A stretch of DNA of 64,000 nt from Pedobacter sp. MC2016-24 (GTDB lineage: Bacteria; Bacteroidota; Bacteroidia; Sphingobacteriales; Sphingobacteriaceae). The stretch spans positions 434,001 through 498,000 of the forward strand of contig NZ_JADFBX010000001.1 in assembly GCF_015223055.1 (NCBI RefSeq), written 5' to 3'. Positions 8,575 to 17,765 of the stretch are shown piece by piece. A model generated the notes under the pieces. The model was not told where the DNA came from. It did not search any database and was given only the letters and a program-made list of their open reading frames with translations. Within the stretch, counting starts at the first letter, position 1. Every line of letters starts with the position of its first letter. The translations under genes were made by a program, and so were the position numbers.

Positions 8575-8607
8575 ATGAAAACAAATAATACTTAAAAAAG
8601 TATACAT
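8575..8607. promoter_or_regulatory. Paired GntR-type box (site D) in the 3' untranslated region of the heparinase gene
   Basis: ATGAAAACAA (8575-8584) and AAGTATACAT (8598-8607) have the same 23-bp spacing as the other sites. About 30 of 36 bases match site F in front of the lactonase, in the same orientation, but here no gene starts on the plus strand: the site lies 4 nt beyond the heparinase stop codon and upstream of that operon's terminator. It may be an auxiliary operator for susC1 or a relic of a former divergent promoter. Confidence 0.5.
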
Positions 8608-8610
8608 AAA

Positions 8611-11370
8611 CTACTTCAAATCATCGACACCATAGGCTCTACCTGGACTGACAACATACTGACCAGAACCGATTTTAAATGAAATCGTATTTTTACCCGG
8701 ACTCAGGTCAAAATTAAACTGAACTTTACCGTCAGCGCGGCTAACACGCCAATATCCAGGTTTTAAACCCGTCAAAATGACTTCAGAAAGTCCCGGAGCA
8801 GGAACATCTACCATAAATGCCTTACACAGTAAATCAGAACCTGAGTCCATCACCAGCACTTTGTCGGCTATCGCAAGTTGATAACATCCATCTTTCTCTT
8901 TAAAATCAATCGGCAGTGGCTTTTCGTCTCCTTCTGCCATTTGAAATACCGTCAGAAACTTATCATGCAAGCCGGCTTTTTTAGGTGAGATCAGGATGCG
9001 GTGCCCATTTGCTTCTGCTTTTTCGGATACGATATCGTAGCGCTGACCAAATGTGCTATTGGCATCTTTTCCGCTTAAAATCTCTGTTTTACGATCGGTA
9101 GCTGCAGGTACCAACATCCTGACATGGGTTTTTCCGACCAGTCCCTTCAATTCATTCTTCAGCACCATCTCATCGGCAAAAAGTTCTGGTTTGTTCAAAG
9201 TATTGATTTGCCAGAACTTTTGAAACTCAGGTTTTGCTGTCACCATATCGTCGGTCAGGACGATTACTGCCGGCACATCTTTTCTATCGAGATTTAAAAA
9301 ACAAAAACCACGGGTATAACTGCTCATTTTACTGGTATAAGCACCCGTCAAATCAACTTTAAAATAACTATAAGAGGGTTTCACCGGATCAGGTCCAAAA
9401 TCAGCCGACAATACTTTTCCATTGTCAAACCAGGGATCCGACACCACTTCCTGCGGCGATAAAGGAAAACGCTGGTTAAAGCGTGTACCCCCATCAAGCA
9501 CCTTGGCGCGGAACAACAAAGACTCATCTGGATCTTTAGCGAGCATCATACTGTGCGCTACAGACCTCTTGCTGAAATTATAATCATACGGAGATCCATA
9601 AGATAAATACAAACCAATATCACCTACTTGTATACCATGATGATAAATCTGGAGTGCCCCTGCATCAGATTGCTGGTGGTTGCCAAAATGATACCCACCA
9701 CCTTTTATTTCCGCAACCACATCTTTACTTTCTTCGCTGTTACCCCATCCCGTACGGGCAACCATTGAACCCAATATCTTTCCGAAATCTTTAGTAAGCG
9801 GCAACACGCCGAGATCATGGCTTGCCTTCAGCTTTGGATCGTTGACCAGGAGAAACAGCACCGGGTTATCCGGCAAGCCACCTTCACGCTCAAATTCACC
9901 TTTAATTAATGGATCATTGGCATAAGCATAGCTCAACAGCATCGTTTGCGGTTGCTTCCAGTACAGCGGCCTCTTTCCGCCAAACTTCACACTAAACATG
10001 TCACCGTCGCGAAGCATATAACCATCCGGCAAACGCATATAAAGCCAGTAATGAGCTAATTTCTTGATGTTATCATCAAAAACAGGCGACCCTGTCATCC
10101 TGTAAAACAACCATGCAGCATGCATTTCCCAGCCAAAACGGTACGCACCATAATCTACGCCCTGGTTATGACGCGGTGATTCATACTCAAATTTCCGCAT
10201 CGGCACCAGATTTTCCAGTACAGTATAAGCGGTATATTTATAGAGATCCGGATTTTTTTCATACAGCGCAATACTCATGGACAGAAGGTCGCGGCTGATC
10301 TGCGCTTCATTCCCGTGACCGTTAATGATGCTGTCCATAAAAGGCGGCCATCCGATTTCCATTTCCCGGGCCAAGCCCAGCATCTTGTCGTACAGCAATT
10401 GCTTATCCTTTTCTGTCAGCAAATCATAACACCAGTCGTACACCAATGAAGCGGTATAAATGGACCGGCCAATTTCGCGGGTAATGTCACCGTATTTTAC
10501 ATTTCCAAATTCCAGCACGGACAGGTAATTCACCGCCAGTCGTGCTGCTTCTTTACCAATCTTTTTATCGCTACTCATTAAATAATAAAAGGCCTTCACC
10601 TGCAATACCTTCTCCAATTCTTCCTGATAGAAAATTTCACGATCGGGATTAAAATCAAAATGATAAGGTGTTTTCGCTAAAGCACTAACCTGCAACCAGA
10701 CCGCCTGATTTTCGCCCTCCCTTACCCTGGCTTGAAGTGCCGGCAAGGATTGCTGGGTTACCCACAACCTGGGATGTGTACCTGGCGGAACAACTTTTGG
10801 AACATAATTACGGGCTTCGAGAGGTATTTCAGGATCGTTGTAATTTTTCAATTCGACACTCCCCAACTGAATTCCTTGAGGTAGCCACATTTTAATTTCC
10901 TCATCCTTACCTGAGAATTCAAATTTACCCGAAACCTGGTTGGCGGCCTGATGGATGTCATATACAATACGCCTGGTCACACGTTGGTTGCCGATCTGAA
11001 TTTTGATATAAGATGCCATAACATTACCACCATCATCCTTTTTCAAAGTTGCACCATTGGCTGAAGGAACGGCATAAGTTGACAATTGATAAGTACCTGC
11101 CAGAGGTACCTTGACACAAAAGACAAGGTCTGGGACTGAAGGCGCTGCATCAACCATGGAAGGCACATTTTTTTTTAAGCACAACCAATTTTGATTGGCA
11201 GGACCGGCAATTTTTTCAACAGTCTTAGCATTGAGCTGAGCTTCATCCATGTCGAATTTTCTCGAATACCGGTCGCCGACAACATAAGGATGCACCTGAG
11301 CATATCCAGCCAAAGAACTTAAGCTGAAAAACAATAAATACACAATACTTTTTTTCAATTTTATCATCAT
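8611..11370 (-). CDS. Heparinase II/III-family polysaccharide lyase
   Basis: A 919-residue secreted protein with signal peptide 'SSLAGYAQ' (cleavage near 24). Residues ~30-190 form an extra N-terminal beta domain; ~195-520 an alpha/alpha toroid; ~530-919 the C-terminal beta-sandwich. Candidate catalytic residues are H352 ('INGHGNEAQIS'), Y407 ('HNQGVDYGAYRFG') and H561 or H565 ('GGYHFGNHQQSD'). H352 and Y407 are 55 residues apart, the spacing I recall for His202/Tyr257 of Pedobacter heparinus heparinase II. The enzyme should cleave uronate-containing glycan by beta-elimination in the periplasm. It is the last gene of the susC2 operon, 33 nt after the acyltransferase. Substrate and PL family are not certain; no sulfatase is present nearby. 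Confidence 0.85.
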   Translation of the reverse strand: MMIKLKKSIVYLLFFSLSSLAGYAQVHPYVVGDRYSRKFDMDEAQLNAKTVEKIAGPANQNWLCLKKNVPSMVDAAPSVPDLVFCVKVPLAGTYQLSTYAVPSANGATLKKDDGGNVMASYIKIQIGNQRVTRRIVYDIHQAANQVSGKFEFSGKDEEIKMWLPQGIQLGSVELKNYNDPEIPLEARNYVPKVVPPGTHPRLWVTQQSLPALQARVREGENQAVWLQVSALAKTPYHFDFNPDREIFYQEELEKVLQVKAFYYLMSSDKKIGKEAARLAVNYLSVLEFGNVKYGDITREIGRSIYTASLVYDWCYDLLTEKDKQLLYDKMLGLAREMEIGWPPFMDSIINGHGNEAQISRDLLSMSIALYEKNPDLYKYTAYTVLENLVPMRKFEYESPRHNQGVDYGAYRFGWEMHAAWLFYRMTGSPVFDDNIKKLAHYWLYMRLPDGYMLRDGDMFSVKFGGKRPLYWKQPQTMLLSYAYANDPLIKGEFEREGGLPDNPVLFLLVNDPKLKASHDLGVLPLTKDFGKILGSMVARTGWGNSEESKDVVAEIKGGGYHFGNHQQSDAGALQIYHHGIQVGDIGLYLSYGSPYDYNFSKRSVAHSMMLAKDPDESLLFRAKVLDGGTRFNQRFPLSPQEVVSDPWFDNGKVLSADFGPDPVKPSYSYFKVDLTGAYTSKMSSYTRGFCFLNLDRKDVPAVIVLTDDMVTAKPEFQKFWQINTLNKPELFADEMVLKNELKGLVGKTHVRMLVPAATDRKTEILSGKDANSTFGQRYDIVSEKAEANGHRILISPKKAGLHDKFLTVFQMAEGDEKPLPIDFKEKDGCYQLAIADKVLVMDSGSDLLCKAFMVDVPAPGLSEVILTGLKPGYWRVSRADGKVQFNFDLSPGKNTISFKIGSGQYVVSPGRAYGVDDLK

Positions 11371-11403
11371 TTACAAATCAAGGGCAATACAATGCTCAAC
11401 CAA

Positions 11404-12546
11404 TTAAACTTTAATATAAATTTTATGCCGGTCTAAAACCATCGCCACAAGCCAGCAAAAAAGCATATTGACCAGCGCAAAAAACAGGGAACCAGCCGGC
11501 CCGGGCAAAACAGCCTGGAAAACCACCTCATTTATCTTTTCATATAAATTGCTATTGCCTGCAGGTATTCGTCGCAAAACAACCAATAGCATTTCTGCCA
11601 GCATATAGATAAAAAGTGGGTTTTTACCAAAAACGATAAAAAAACTTGTCCAGCCTTTCTTGCCACCTTTGTTTTTCTGTGTGACCAACACCAATAATGA
11701 GAGTAGGATCAAATCCAGACCGATGGTCAGCAATGCAAAAGAACTTGACCATATCTTTTTATTAATAGGAAACAGCAGGTTCCAGCAGAGCGCCACTGCA
11801 ATGCCGATACCTCCAGTAATAAACAAAGGACGTAAATCCATCATTGAGTTTCCTTTTTCCTGAAGATATTTTCCTGCAAGATACCCGGCCAGTGTATTTA
11901 CCACGGCAGGAAAGGTACTTAGCAAACCTTCAGGATCAAATACACCGTGATCAAAATACAGGTGCGATTTACCAAACAAAAAGATATCCAGCTTAGTACC
12001 CGCATTACCTTCAACTGAAAAAGGATCGGTGGTACCAAATACAACGAGTACCCCCCAATACAAAACCAGTAGTCCAACACCGATATAAGGTAAATACTTT
12101 CTGCTGATGTAGCGCACTGCTAATCCTGTCAGCAAATAACAAATGGCGATGCGTTGCAATACGCCAAAAAAACGGGTTTCAGCCAGGGGAATGGGCAGCA
12201 CCTCATGGTTTGCAGCCAGTTTAAAAAATGGGAACCAACACAATAGATAACCCAAAAGAAAAATTAAAAATGACCTTTTAAAAATAGTCAGCACGACCTC
12301 ACTATCGGTCATGCGGCCAAACTTTTTTTCCGAAAAACTCAAGGCATTGCCCACAGCAAACAAAAAAGACGGAAAAACAAGGTCTGTCGGCGTAAAACCA
12401 TTCCACACCGCGTGATCAAGCGGCCAATAAGGCAAAGCGCCTGAGCCGGGACTGATGACAATAATCATAAAACAGATCGTCATCCCGCGAAAGACATCGA
12501 GCGCGACAAACCTGCTTTCTCCTGACCGGAGTTCTATTTTTTTCAT
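11404..12546 (-). CDS. DUF5009 / HGSNAT-like membrane acyltransferase
   Basis: About 380 residues from the ATG at 12546 (an in-frame start at 12585 would overlap susD2; the later ATG leaves 16 nt). It begins 'RFVALDVFRGMTICFMI' and has about ten hydrophobic segments. 'PLDHAVWNGFTPTDLVFP' holds H45, matching the catalytic-histidine motif of heparan-alpha-glucosaminide N-acetyltransferase (HGSNAT) and NagX-like proteins, which pass acetyl groups across a membrane to terminal amino sugars. Its place between susD2 and a heparinase-family lyase suggests acetylation of a terminal glucosamine-type residue of imported oligosaccharides in the periplasm. That role is inferred; similar proteins may instead act as sugar transport aids. 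Confidence 0.8.
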   Translation of the reverse strand: MKKIELRSGESRFVALDVFRGMTICFMIIVISPGSGALPYWPLDHAVWNGFTPTDLVFPSFLFAVGNALSFSEKKFGRMTDSEVVLTIFKRSFLIFLLGYLLCWFPFFKLAANHEVLPIPLAETRFFGVLQRIAICYLLTGLAVRYISRKYLPYIGVGLLVLYWGVLVVFGTTDPFSVEGNAGTKLDIFLFGKSHLYFDHGVFDPEGLLSTFPAVVNTLAGYLAGKYLQEKGNSMMDLRPLFITGGIGIAVALCWNLLFPINKKIWSSSFALLTIGLDLILLSLLVLVTQKNKGGKKGWTSFFIVFGKNPLFIYMLAEMLLVVLRRIPAGNSNLYEKINEVVFQAVLPGPAGSLFFALVNMLFCWLVAMVLDRHKIYIKV

Positions 12547-12562
12547 GATGGCCAGTCGAAAT

Positions 12563-14014
12563 TTAATACCCTGAATTTTTAGCAATCGTGGGATTGGCAG
12601 TCCGCTCTACTTCAGGAATAGGCTGCAGTCTTCTGAAATCTGTAGTTTTCACATCAGTATAAAAAGAGTAAGCCTTAGCGCCCATATTTTGCCTGGTAAA
12701 ATCAACATTGGTTCTATTCAGGTCAAAAAATCTCAATCCCTCAAAAGCCAGCTCTTTACGTCTTTCTAAAATGATCGCATTGATCAGCGGCTGCCCTGTA
12801 TAGGTGTAGGCCGCCAATAGCGGATCTCTGTTTTGAGCTACCATATTCAGGTAGATTCTGGCATTTGTTTCATCCTTCAATTGCGCATACGATTCGGCCA
12901 AAGTCAGCAATACTTCTGCATAACGCAGTATTTTAACCTCGTCTCTATCTGTATTGGCAACATTCTGGTATTTGTTGACAAAATAAGCCTGGTATGCCCC
13001 GGCGCCGGTACCTCTAACCCCATTTAGGATCAAATCCCTCCTCCTGTCTGTTGCGGTATACATCGCGTAGGTATCGTCGGTCACCAGTAAATCTCCCAAA
13101 CCACCTCTGGCATAAAGCCAATCCATTCCTTCAACCCCATTGTTAGCTACAGCGGTATTGCTGATCTCAAAAATGGTTTCCATTTTATCCGTCCTGGGTA
13201 AATTAGAAGCCCAATAATTGCTAAATGCAGTTGCTGTTGAAGCCAGGGAATAGCCACCGTTCTTAACCACAAGCAATGCTGCATCACGTGATTTTTCATA
13301 ATTACCCTGATATAAATAAGCCCTTGCCTGAAGGGCTTTGATGGCGTATTTGGAGATGAAATTGGTATTGGCAACATGAATCGCGGGGGTGGTTTCCGGC
13401 ATCATTTCATAGGCCTTATCCAAATCATCATGGATTTGTACATATACTTCCGAAACCGTATTTCTGGGAGGAGTAATTAATACCCCACCCTTATCGGTCG
13501 ATACCGTAACCAAAGGCACGCCATCAGCGGCCGGATTTACGGTGTATGGTTTGCCATACCAATTGACCAGATTCAGGTAAAGTAAGGCCCTTAAAGTATA
13601 GGCTTCTGCCCTCAATTGATTTGAGTTCACACTTCCTTTTAAATCAGAACCAATAATCCTGTTTGCCTGCAAAATACCGTAATAGCTCTGTGCCCAAATG
13701 TATCGGGGTTCGGTACTGCCTTCAACAAAAGTATAGTTATTCAGGGTAAGCAATCTTCCTGAGTTAGAACTGCTCAGATAAACATTATCTGCAAGCAAAT
13801 CGCCCATCACGATTGCATTTCGTCCAAACAGGTAATAGCTTTGCAAAATCCTATAAGTACCCGCAAGGGCTTCCATCATGTCTCCATCCGTCAGTATGGC
13901 TTTATCTACAGAAACTGAAGTTGAAGGCTCTTCTTTTAAAAAGTCTTTGCTGCAGGAGGAAACCAACAGGAACATCATCAGCAGGACAGCTATATAAGTA
14001 GGTCTATTTTTCAT
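12563..14014 (-). CDS. SusD/RagB-family glycan-binding lipoprotein (SusD2)
   Basis: About 483 residues from the ATG at 14014, chosen because it yields a proper lipoprotein signal ('LLMMFLLVSSC', C21) and lies 10 nt after the susC2 stop; an in-frame start at 14131 would run back into susC2. SusD features are 'DGDMMEALAGTYRILQSY', 'LRAEAYTLRALLYLNLVNWYGKP' and the C-terminal 'ERRKELAFEGLRFFDLNR'. It is a surface lipoprotein that captures glycan for SusC2. It is short compared with SusD1 and clearly divergent, so the two SusCD pairs probably bind different parts or sizes of substrate. Confidence 0.95.
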   Translation of the reverse strand: MKNRPTYIAVLLMMFLLVSSCSKDFLKEEPSTSVSVDKAILTDGDMMEALAGTYRILQSYYLFGRNAIVMGDLLADNVYLSSSNSGRLLTLNNYTFVEGSTEPRYIWAQSYYGILQANRIIGSDLKGSVNSNQLRAEAYTLRALLYLNLVNWYGKPYTVNPAADGVPLVTVSTDKGGVLITPPRNTVSEVYVQIHDDLDKAYEMMPETTPAIHVANTNFISKYAIKALQARAYLYQGNYEKSRDAALLVVKNGGYSLASTATAFSNYWASNLPRTDKMETIFEISNTAVANNGVEGMDWLYARGGLGDLLVTDDTYAMYTATDRRRDLILNGVRGTGAGAYQAYFVNKYQNVANTDRDEVKILRYAEVLLTLAESYAQLKDETNARIYLNMVAQNRDPLLAAYTYTGQPLINAIILERRKELAFEGLRFFDLNRTNVDFTRQNMGAKAYSFYTDVKTTDFRRLQPIPEVERTANPTIAKNSGY

Positions 14015-14024
14015 TGGATTATAA

Positions 14025-17000
14025 TTAAAGTCCGACATTAATACCAAAAGTGAAGGTTCTGTACTGTAACATATCCTGGTTATCAAACCCGGAATAGTTA
14101 ACCTCAGGATCAAACGGCAAACGTTTATCAAAAGTAATTGTAGCTAAATTTGTAGCCCTGCCATAAACATGAACCTTACTCAGGCCCAACTGTTTAAACA
14201 AATGGACATTTTTAAGATCATAACCCAAGCTTACATTTTTTAAACGGATGTGATCGCCGCGGTATAAACGGTAAGTACTTGTAGAAGGATCGTTAGCGGA
14301 ATTGGCAGAAAACTTAGGCACATCGGTCTCCTGCCCCACTGTCGTCCAGCGATGGTCATAAATGTATTGATACTTGTTATACAGATACTGCGTTGGTGAT
14401 GTAAAGTAAATATCTGAAGCGCCATAGACCCAATAGCCCAGGTTGTAATTGAAATCTATCCCTAAACTTATTCCTTTGTAAGAAAAAGTATTATTGAAAC
14501 CTCCGGTAACTTTAGGAAGCGATTGTTTATCTAAAATATTTAGTTTTGCATCTGCAATTTTATTGGTTTTCGCATTATGACTTTCATCGGTATAATATAA
14601 AGCATCCCCATTTTGAGGATCAACACCCGCAAATTCTTTCATGTAATAGGTATTGAAACTGTAGCCCTCTTTCAAATAAAACTGTCCATTTTGCACTGGT
14701 GTATTGGCCGGCAAACGGGTAATTTCATTTTTGTTGAAGGCCGCATTTAAATTGCTATACCATTTAAAATCGTTGATCCGCAACAAATCACCCTTAAGCG
14801 TAAACTCCCAGCCTTTATTCACCATGGCACCTACATTTTGGTTCACTACTGTAAAGCCTGTAGTCAATGAAGTTGGAATTGCGCGGATCAGGCCATCAAT
14901 GTTATTGTAATAGTAATCCACAGTAAGCATAAAACGATCCCTGGCAAAACCTATATCCAGACCAATGTCAAACTTTTTTGAAGTCTCCCAGCGCAAGTCG
15001 ATGTTACCGCTGGATGAATATTGCTGACCAATATATCCTGCATAACTATAGGTACTGCTATAGCTCACCTGCGGTACCCACATGTAATTACCCAAATTTG
15101 CATTGCCCGTTGTTCCGTAGGATGACCTGAGCTTAAGCGACGATAATATGTGCTGTTGCTTAAAAAAATCTTCCTCGTGTATATTCCAGGTACCGCCTAT
15201 CGAATAAAAGTTGGCACCCTGATTTTTTGTGGGAAACCGGGAAGAATTATCCCGCCTTAGTGACCCACTCAGCGCATATCTATTTTTATAGTTTAAACCG
15301 GCGATAGCATACAAGGAAGTGAAATCGTAATTACTGTACTGTCCGTATGCACCATTCGGCGTTGCTGCATTACTTAAAGCAGTTAGCTCTTCATGCGCAG
15401 AAGGGAATCCATAACCATCGGCAGCCAGTAAATATTCTTTTGATCGCTGCGCCTCATAACCGATAGCGGCGGTGAGGTAAAAATTATCGACTCCTTTAAT
15501 GTCATACCGGTAATCAAACTGGTTACGGGTAAGCCAGTTGAAGTAGCGGGTATAGTAATTTTTGCTACGCCCTTTCAATCCGGCACCGTCGCCCATCACC
15601 GCATTTAAAAATACCGTTTCCTCCAGCGTATTGTAATCAATGCTAAAATAACTGGTATAGGTCAATTTATCCCAGATGTTCCATTTCAGCCTGGTGTTGC
15701 CTAGAATACGCGTTTCGGATAAAAACTTCTGATCATGATCTGCAATATAAATTGGGTTATAAATTCCCGGGAAATTGGTGTTCCCTACAATGCTTGTATT
15801 CACCGTACCATCGTCGTTGTAAGCCAGCTGAAAGGGACGCAAACTCCGCGACGCCCAGGTGGGACTGCCAGAAAACTGCGTACCATAAGGTGTATTCTGA
15901 CCCACATTAGAGAAATTGATCCCTGTCGAAAGCTGGAATCGCTTGCTGATTTGGTGATCGATATTGAATAGGCCCGTAATTTTCTTTAGATCAGACCCAA
16001 TTGTTGTCGCATCCTGGCGAAAATACCCTGCTGAAGCAAACATTTTTGTTTGCTCGGTACCACCGTTCAAACTTACATTGAGCTGCTGCTGTTTTCCGGT
16101 ACGCGTAACCAGATCGTACCAATTGTTACTTTTCCCACTATTCAGCCCATAACTTTCGGCAGCAGTCTCTACCTGTACCGGCGTTGACCCTCCATTTGTC
16201 AGCGCTTCTCTAAAAAGTTCAGCATACTGTGTCGCATTTAAAGCCTTGCCAGCATCAGGGTTATCCATTGGTTTAGAAGCGCCTATTTCCGCATCTACAC
16301 GGATTTGGGTTTTACCACTTTTCCCTCTTTTTGTTGTAATCAAAATCACGCCACTCCCACCTCTTGAACCGTACAATGCGGTAGCTGCTGCATCTTTAAG
16401 CACATCAACACTTTCTATATCGTTCTGATTGACTCCAGCCAATGCATAGGAAGTTGTTGAATTATATCCCAACTGGCCCGAATTGACAATCATACCATCG
16501 ATGACAATCAGCGGGTTTGACGACAAAGAAAGCGAACCAAGTCCGCGAATCCGGATATCCACGTTTGCCCCTGGCTGTCCGCTGGTTAAGGGCGCTGTAA
16601 ATCCAGCAATCTGTCCTTGTAAAGCCTGTACAAAAGTAGCGTAAGGCTTATTTTCCATCACCCCTCCTTTAACCGTACCAATCGCACTTGTATTCGCAGC
16701 CAAAGTTGTGGTACGATACCCATCAGAAATAACCACCTCATCGAGTGTTTTCACCTCCTGTTTTAAAATCACATTAATCTGGCTTTTATTGGCCGGCACC
16801 TGCTCTGCAAGATAACCTATCATTTTAAAGGTCAACATAGCGCCTTCAGATACACCATTCAATTGGTAGTGACCTCTAGCATCTGTTGAAGTTACCAGTG
16901 CTGTCCCAGACACACGAACAGCAACCCCTGGTAAAGGAGCTCCACTGATATCTGTGACTGTACCACTAATATTCAAAAGCTGTTTTTTAACAAATCTCCC

Positions 17001-17213
17001 ATCGCTCGGTGCACCGCGCATATCCGTATATAAAATAGAAGAATCCTTGAGTATATGCCTGTTGTATCCTGCGGCGGATGACTGAGCGTTAAATAAATTG
17101 ACCACAAAAAAGCAAAGCGCAGCGATCTGAACAGATCTGAAAATTCCAGGCTTGAAAGTGATTGGGCGGAACGAAAAAGCTGTCCCTTTTTCAATATGAA
17201 TTTTAAAACCCAT
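14025..17213 (-). CDS. SusC/RagA-family TonB-dependent outer-membrane transporter (SusC2)
   Basis: 1062 residues. A long N-terminal region (~1-48) carries the signal sequence ('QIAALCFFVVNLFNAQSSA'), followed by a carboxypeptidase-regulatory-like domain (~81-150, 'GAPLPGVAVRVSGTAL'), the segment 'VKTLDEVVISDGYRTTT' in place of the usual VVVGYGTQKK, the plug with 'SVDVLKDAAATALYGSRGG', and a barrel ending 'YRTFTFGINVGL'. It heads the operon susC2-susD2-acyltransferase-heparinase; spacings of 10, 16 and 33 nt support one transcript. Expression appears to start at site E (17501-17533), leaving a leader of about 285 nt with a terminator-like hairpin. Confidence 0.95.
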   Translation of the reverse strand: MGFKIHIEKGTAFSFRPITFKPGIFRSVQIAALCFFVVNLFNAQSSAAGYNRHILKDSSILYTDMRGAPSDGRFVKKQLLNISGTVTDISGAPLPGVAVRVSGTALVTSTDARGHYQLNGVSEGAMLTFKMIGYLAEQVPANKSQINVILKQEVKTLDEVVISDGYRTTTLAANTSAIGTVKGGVMENKPYATFVQALQGQIAGFTAPLTSGQPGANVDIRIRGLGSLSLSSNPLIVIDGMIVNSGQLGYNSTTSYALAGVNQNDIESVDVLKDAAATALYGSRGGSGVILITTKRGKSGKTQIRVDAEIGASKPMDNPDAGKALNATQYAELFREALTNGGSTPVQVETAAESYGLNSGKSNNWYDLVTRTGKQQQLNVSLNGGTEQTKMFASAGYFRQDATTIGSDLKKITGLFNIDHQISKRFQLSTGINFSNVGQNTPYGTQFSGSPTWASRSLRPFQLAYNDDGTVNTSIVGNTNFPGIYNPIYIADHDQKFLSETRILGNTRLKWNIWDKLTYTSYFSIDYNTLEETVFLNAVMGDGAGLKGRSKNYYTRYFNWLTRNQFDYRYDIKGVDNFYLTAAIGYEAQRSKEYLLAADGYGFPSAHEELTALSNAATPNGAYGQYSNYDFTSLYAIAGLNYKNRYALSGSLRRDNSSRFPTKNQGANFYSIGGTWNIHEEDFFKQQHILSSLKLRSSYGTTGNANLGNYMWVPQVSYSSTYSYAGYIGQQYSSSGNIDLRWETSKKFDIGLDIGFARDRFMLTVDYYYNNIDGLIRAIPTSLTTGFTVVNQNVGAMVNKGWEFTLKGDLLRINDFKWYSNLNAAFNKNEITRLPANTPVQNGQFYLKEGYSFNTYYMKEFAGVDPQNGDALYYTDESHNAKTNKIADAKLNILDKQSLPKVTGGFNNTFSYKGISLGIDFNYNLGYWVYGASDIYFTSPTQYLYNKYQYIYDHRWTTVGQETDVPKFSANSANDPSTSTYRLYRGDHIRLKNVSLGYDLKNVHLFKQLGLSKVHVYGRATNLATITFDKRLPFDPEVNYSGFDNQDMLQYRTFTFGINVGL

Positions 17214-17402
17214 ATATTTTTAATTAGAAGATTAAAAATTAAATTATTTAAACTGACGATTCAACTCACGGGCCGGACAACCTAATCGTTTTTTCACAAT
17301 TGATTGTTTGCTGGCTGAGCTTCAATAATAGTTTGTTAATTATCCAGCATATCCCTCCATTTTTACAATTTCATTGATTAAATCCCAGGCACTGGTTGTA
17401 TC

Positions 17403-17448
17403 AAAAAAAAACAGATTAGATCCCCACCATAAGTGTACAATGCTAATC
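17403..17448 (-). terminator. Terminator-like hairpin in the susC2 leader (possible attenuator)
   Basis: Read on the minus strand, GATTAG (17448-17443) pairs with CTAATC (17419-17414), followed after two bases by nine Ts (17411-17403). It lies between the predicted start near 17500 and the susC2 ATG at 17213. A short stem plus T-run resembles an intrinsic terminator placed before the coding region. The stem is only 6 bp with a 23-nt loop, so it is weak. The rest of the gene-free stretch 17214-17765 holds sites E and F and nothing else I can support. Confidence 0.35.
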
Positions 17449-17500
17449 CTTATTTTTATATTGGCAATCCAGATACTTTTTTTCGTTTGGTTAAGTTTAT

Positions 17501-17533
17501 ATGTATACAAATATATACTTTTTTTGTAAACAA
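17501..17533 (-). promoter_or_regulatory. Paired GntR-type operator (site E) and promoter of the SusC2 operon
   Basis: Boxes ATGTATACAA (17501-17510) and TTGTAAACAA (17524-17533) are 23 bp apart. On the minus strand TATATTTG (17515-17508) lies between them as the -7 element, with TTTTG just upstream. It is nearly a copy of site C. Confidence 0.7.
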
Positions 17534-17709
17534 AATAATTTAATTGATTTTTTAAGTAAATAAAAAGATAAGCTGAGAAAACAATCAACCAAAACAAAGT
17601 ATTTTACTAAAAATCAACACACAACGCTTTTAAAATAATAAAAAAATGCCATCAGCAATACGATCATTTTAAAATAAAAGATTTAAAAATATACAACAAA
17701 AGTAAAATT

Positions 17710-17742
17710 ATGTAAACAAAATAATCTTAAAAAAGTATACAT
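17710..17742 (+). promoter_or_regulatory. Paired GntR-type operator (site F) of the lactonase operon
   Basis: Boxes ATGTAAACAA (17710-17719) and AAGTATACAT (17733-17742), 23 bp apart, end 24 nt before the ATG at 17766. A -7-like TACATTAG (17738-17745) overlaps the second box and would start transcription near 17750. No good -33 element is visible, so expression may depend on the regulator or another factor. Confidence 0.6.
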
Positions 17743-17765
17743 TAGTATCATATATAGATTTAACT

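Noticed and set aside
17340..17597. Minus-strand open frame of 85 codons in the susC2 leader
   Set aside because: Lys/Ile/Tyr-rich low-complexity translation, runs across promoter site E, no homologous features.
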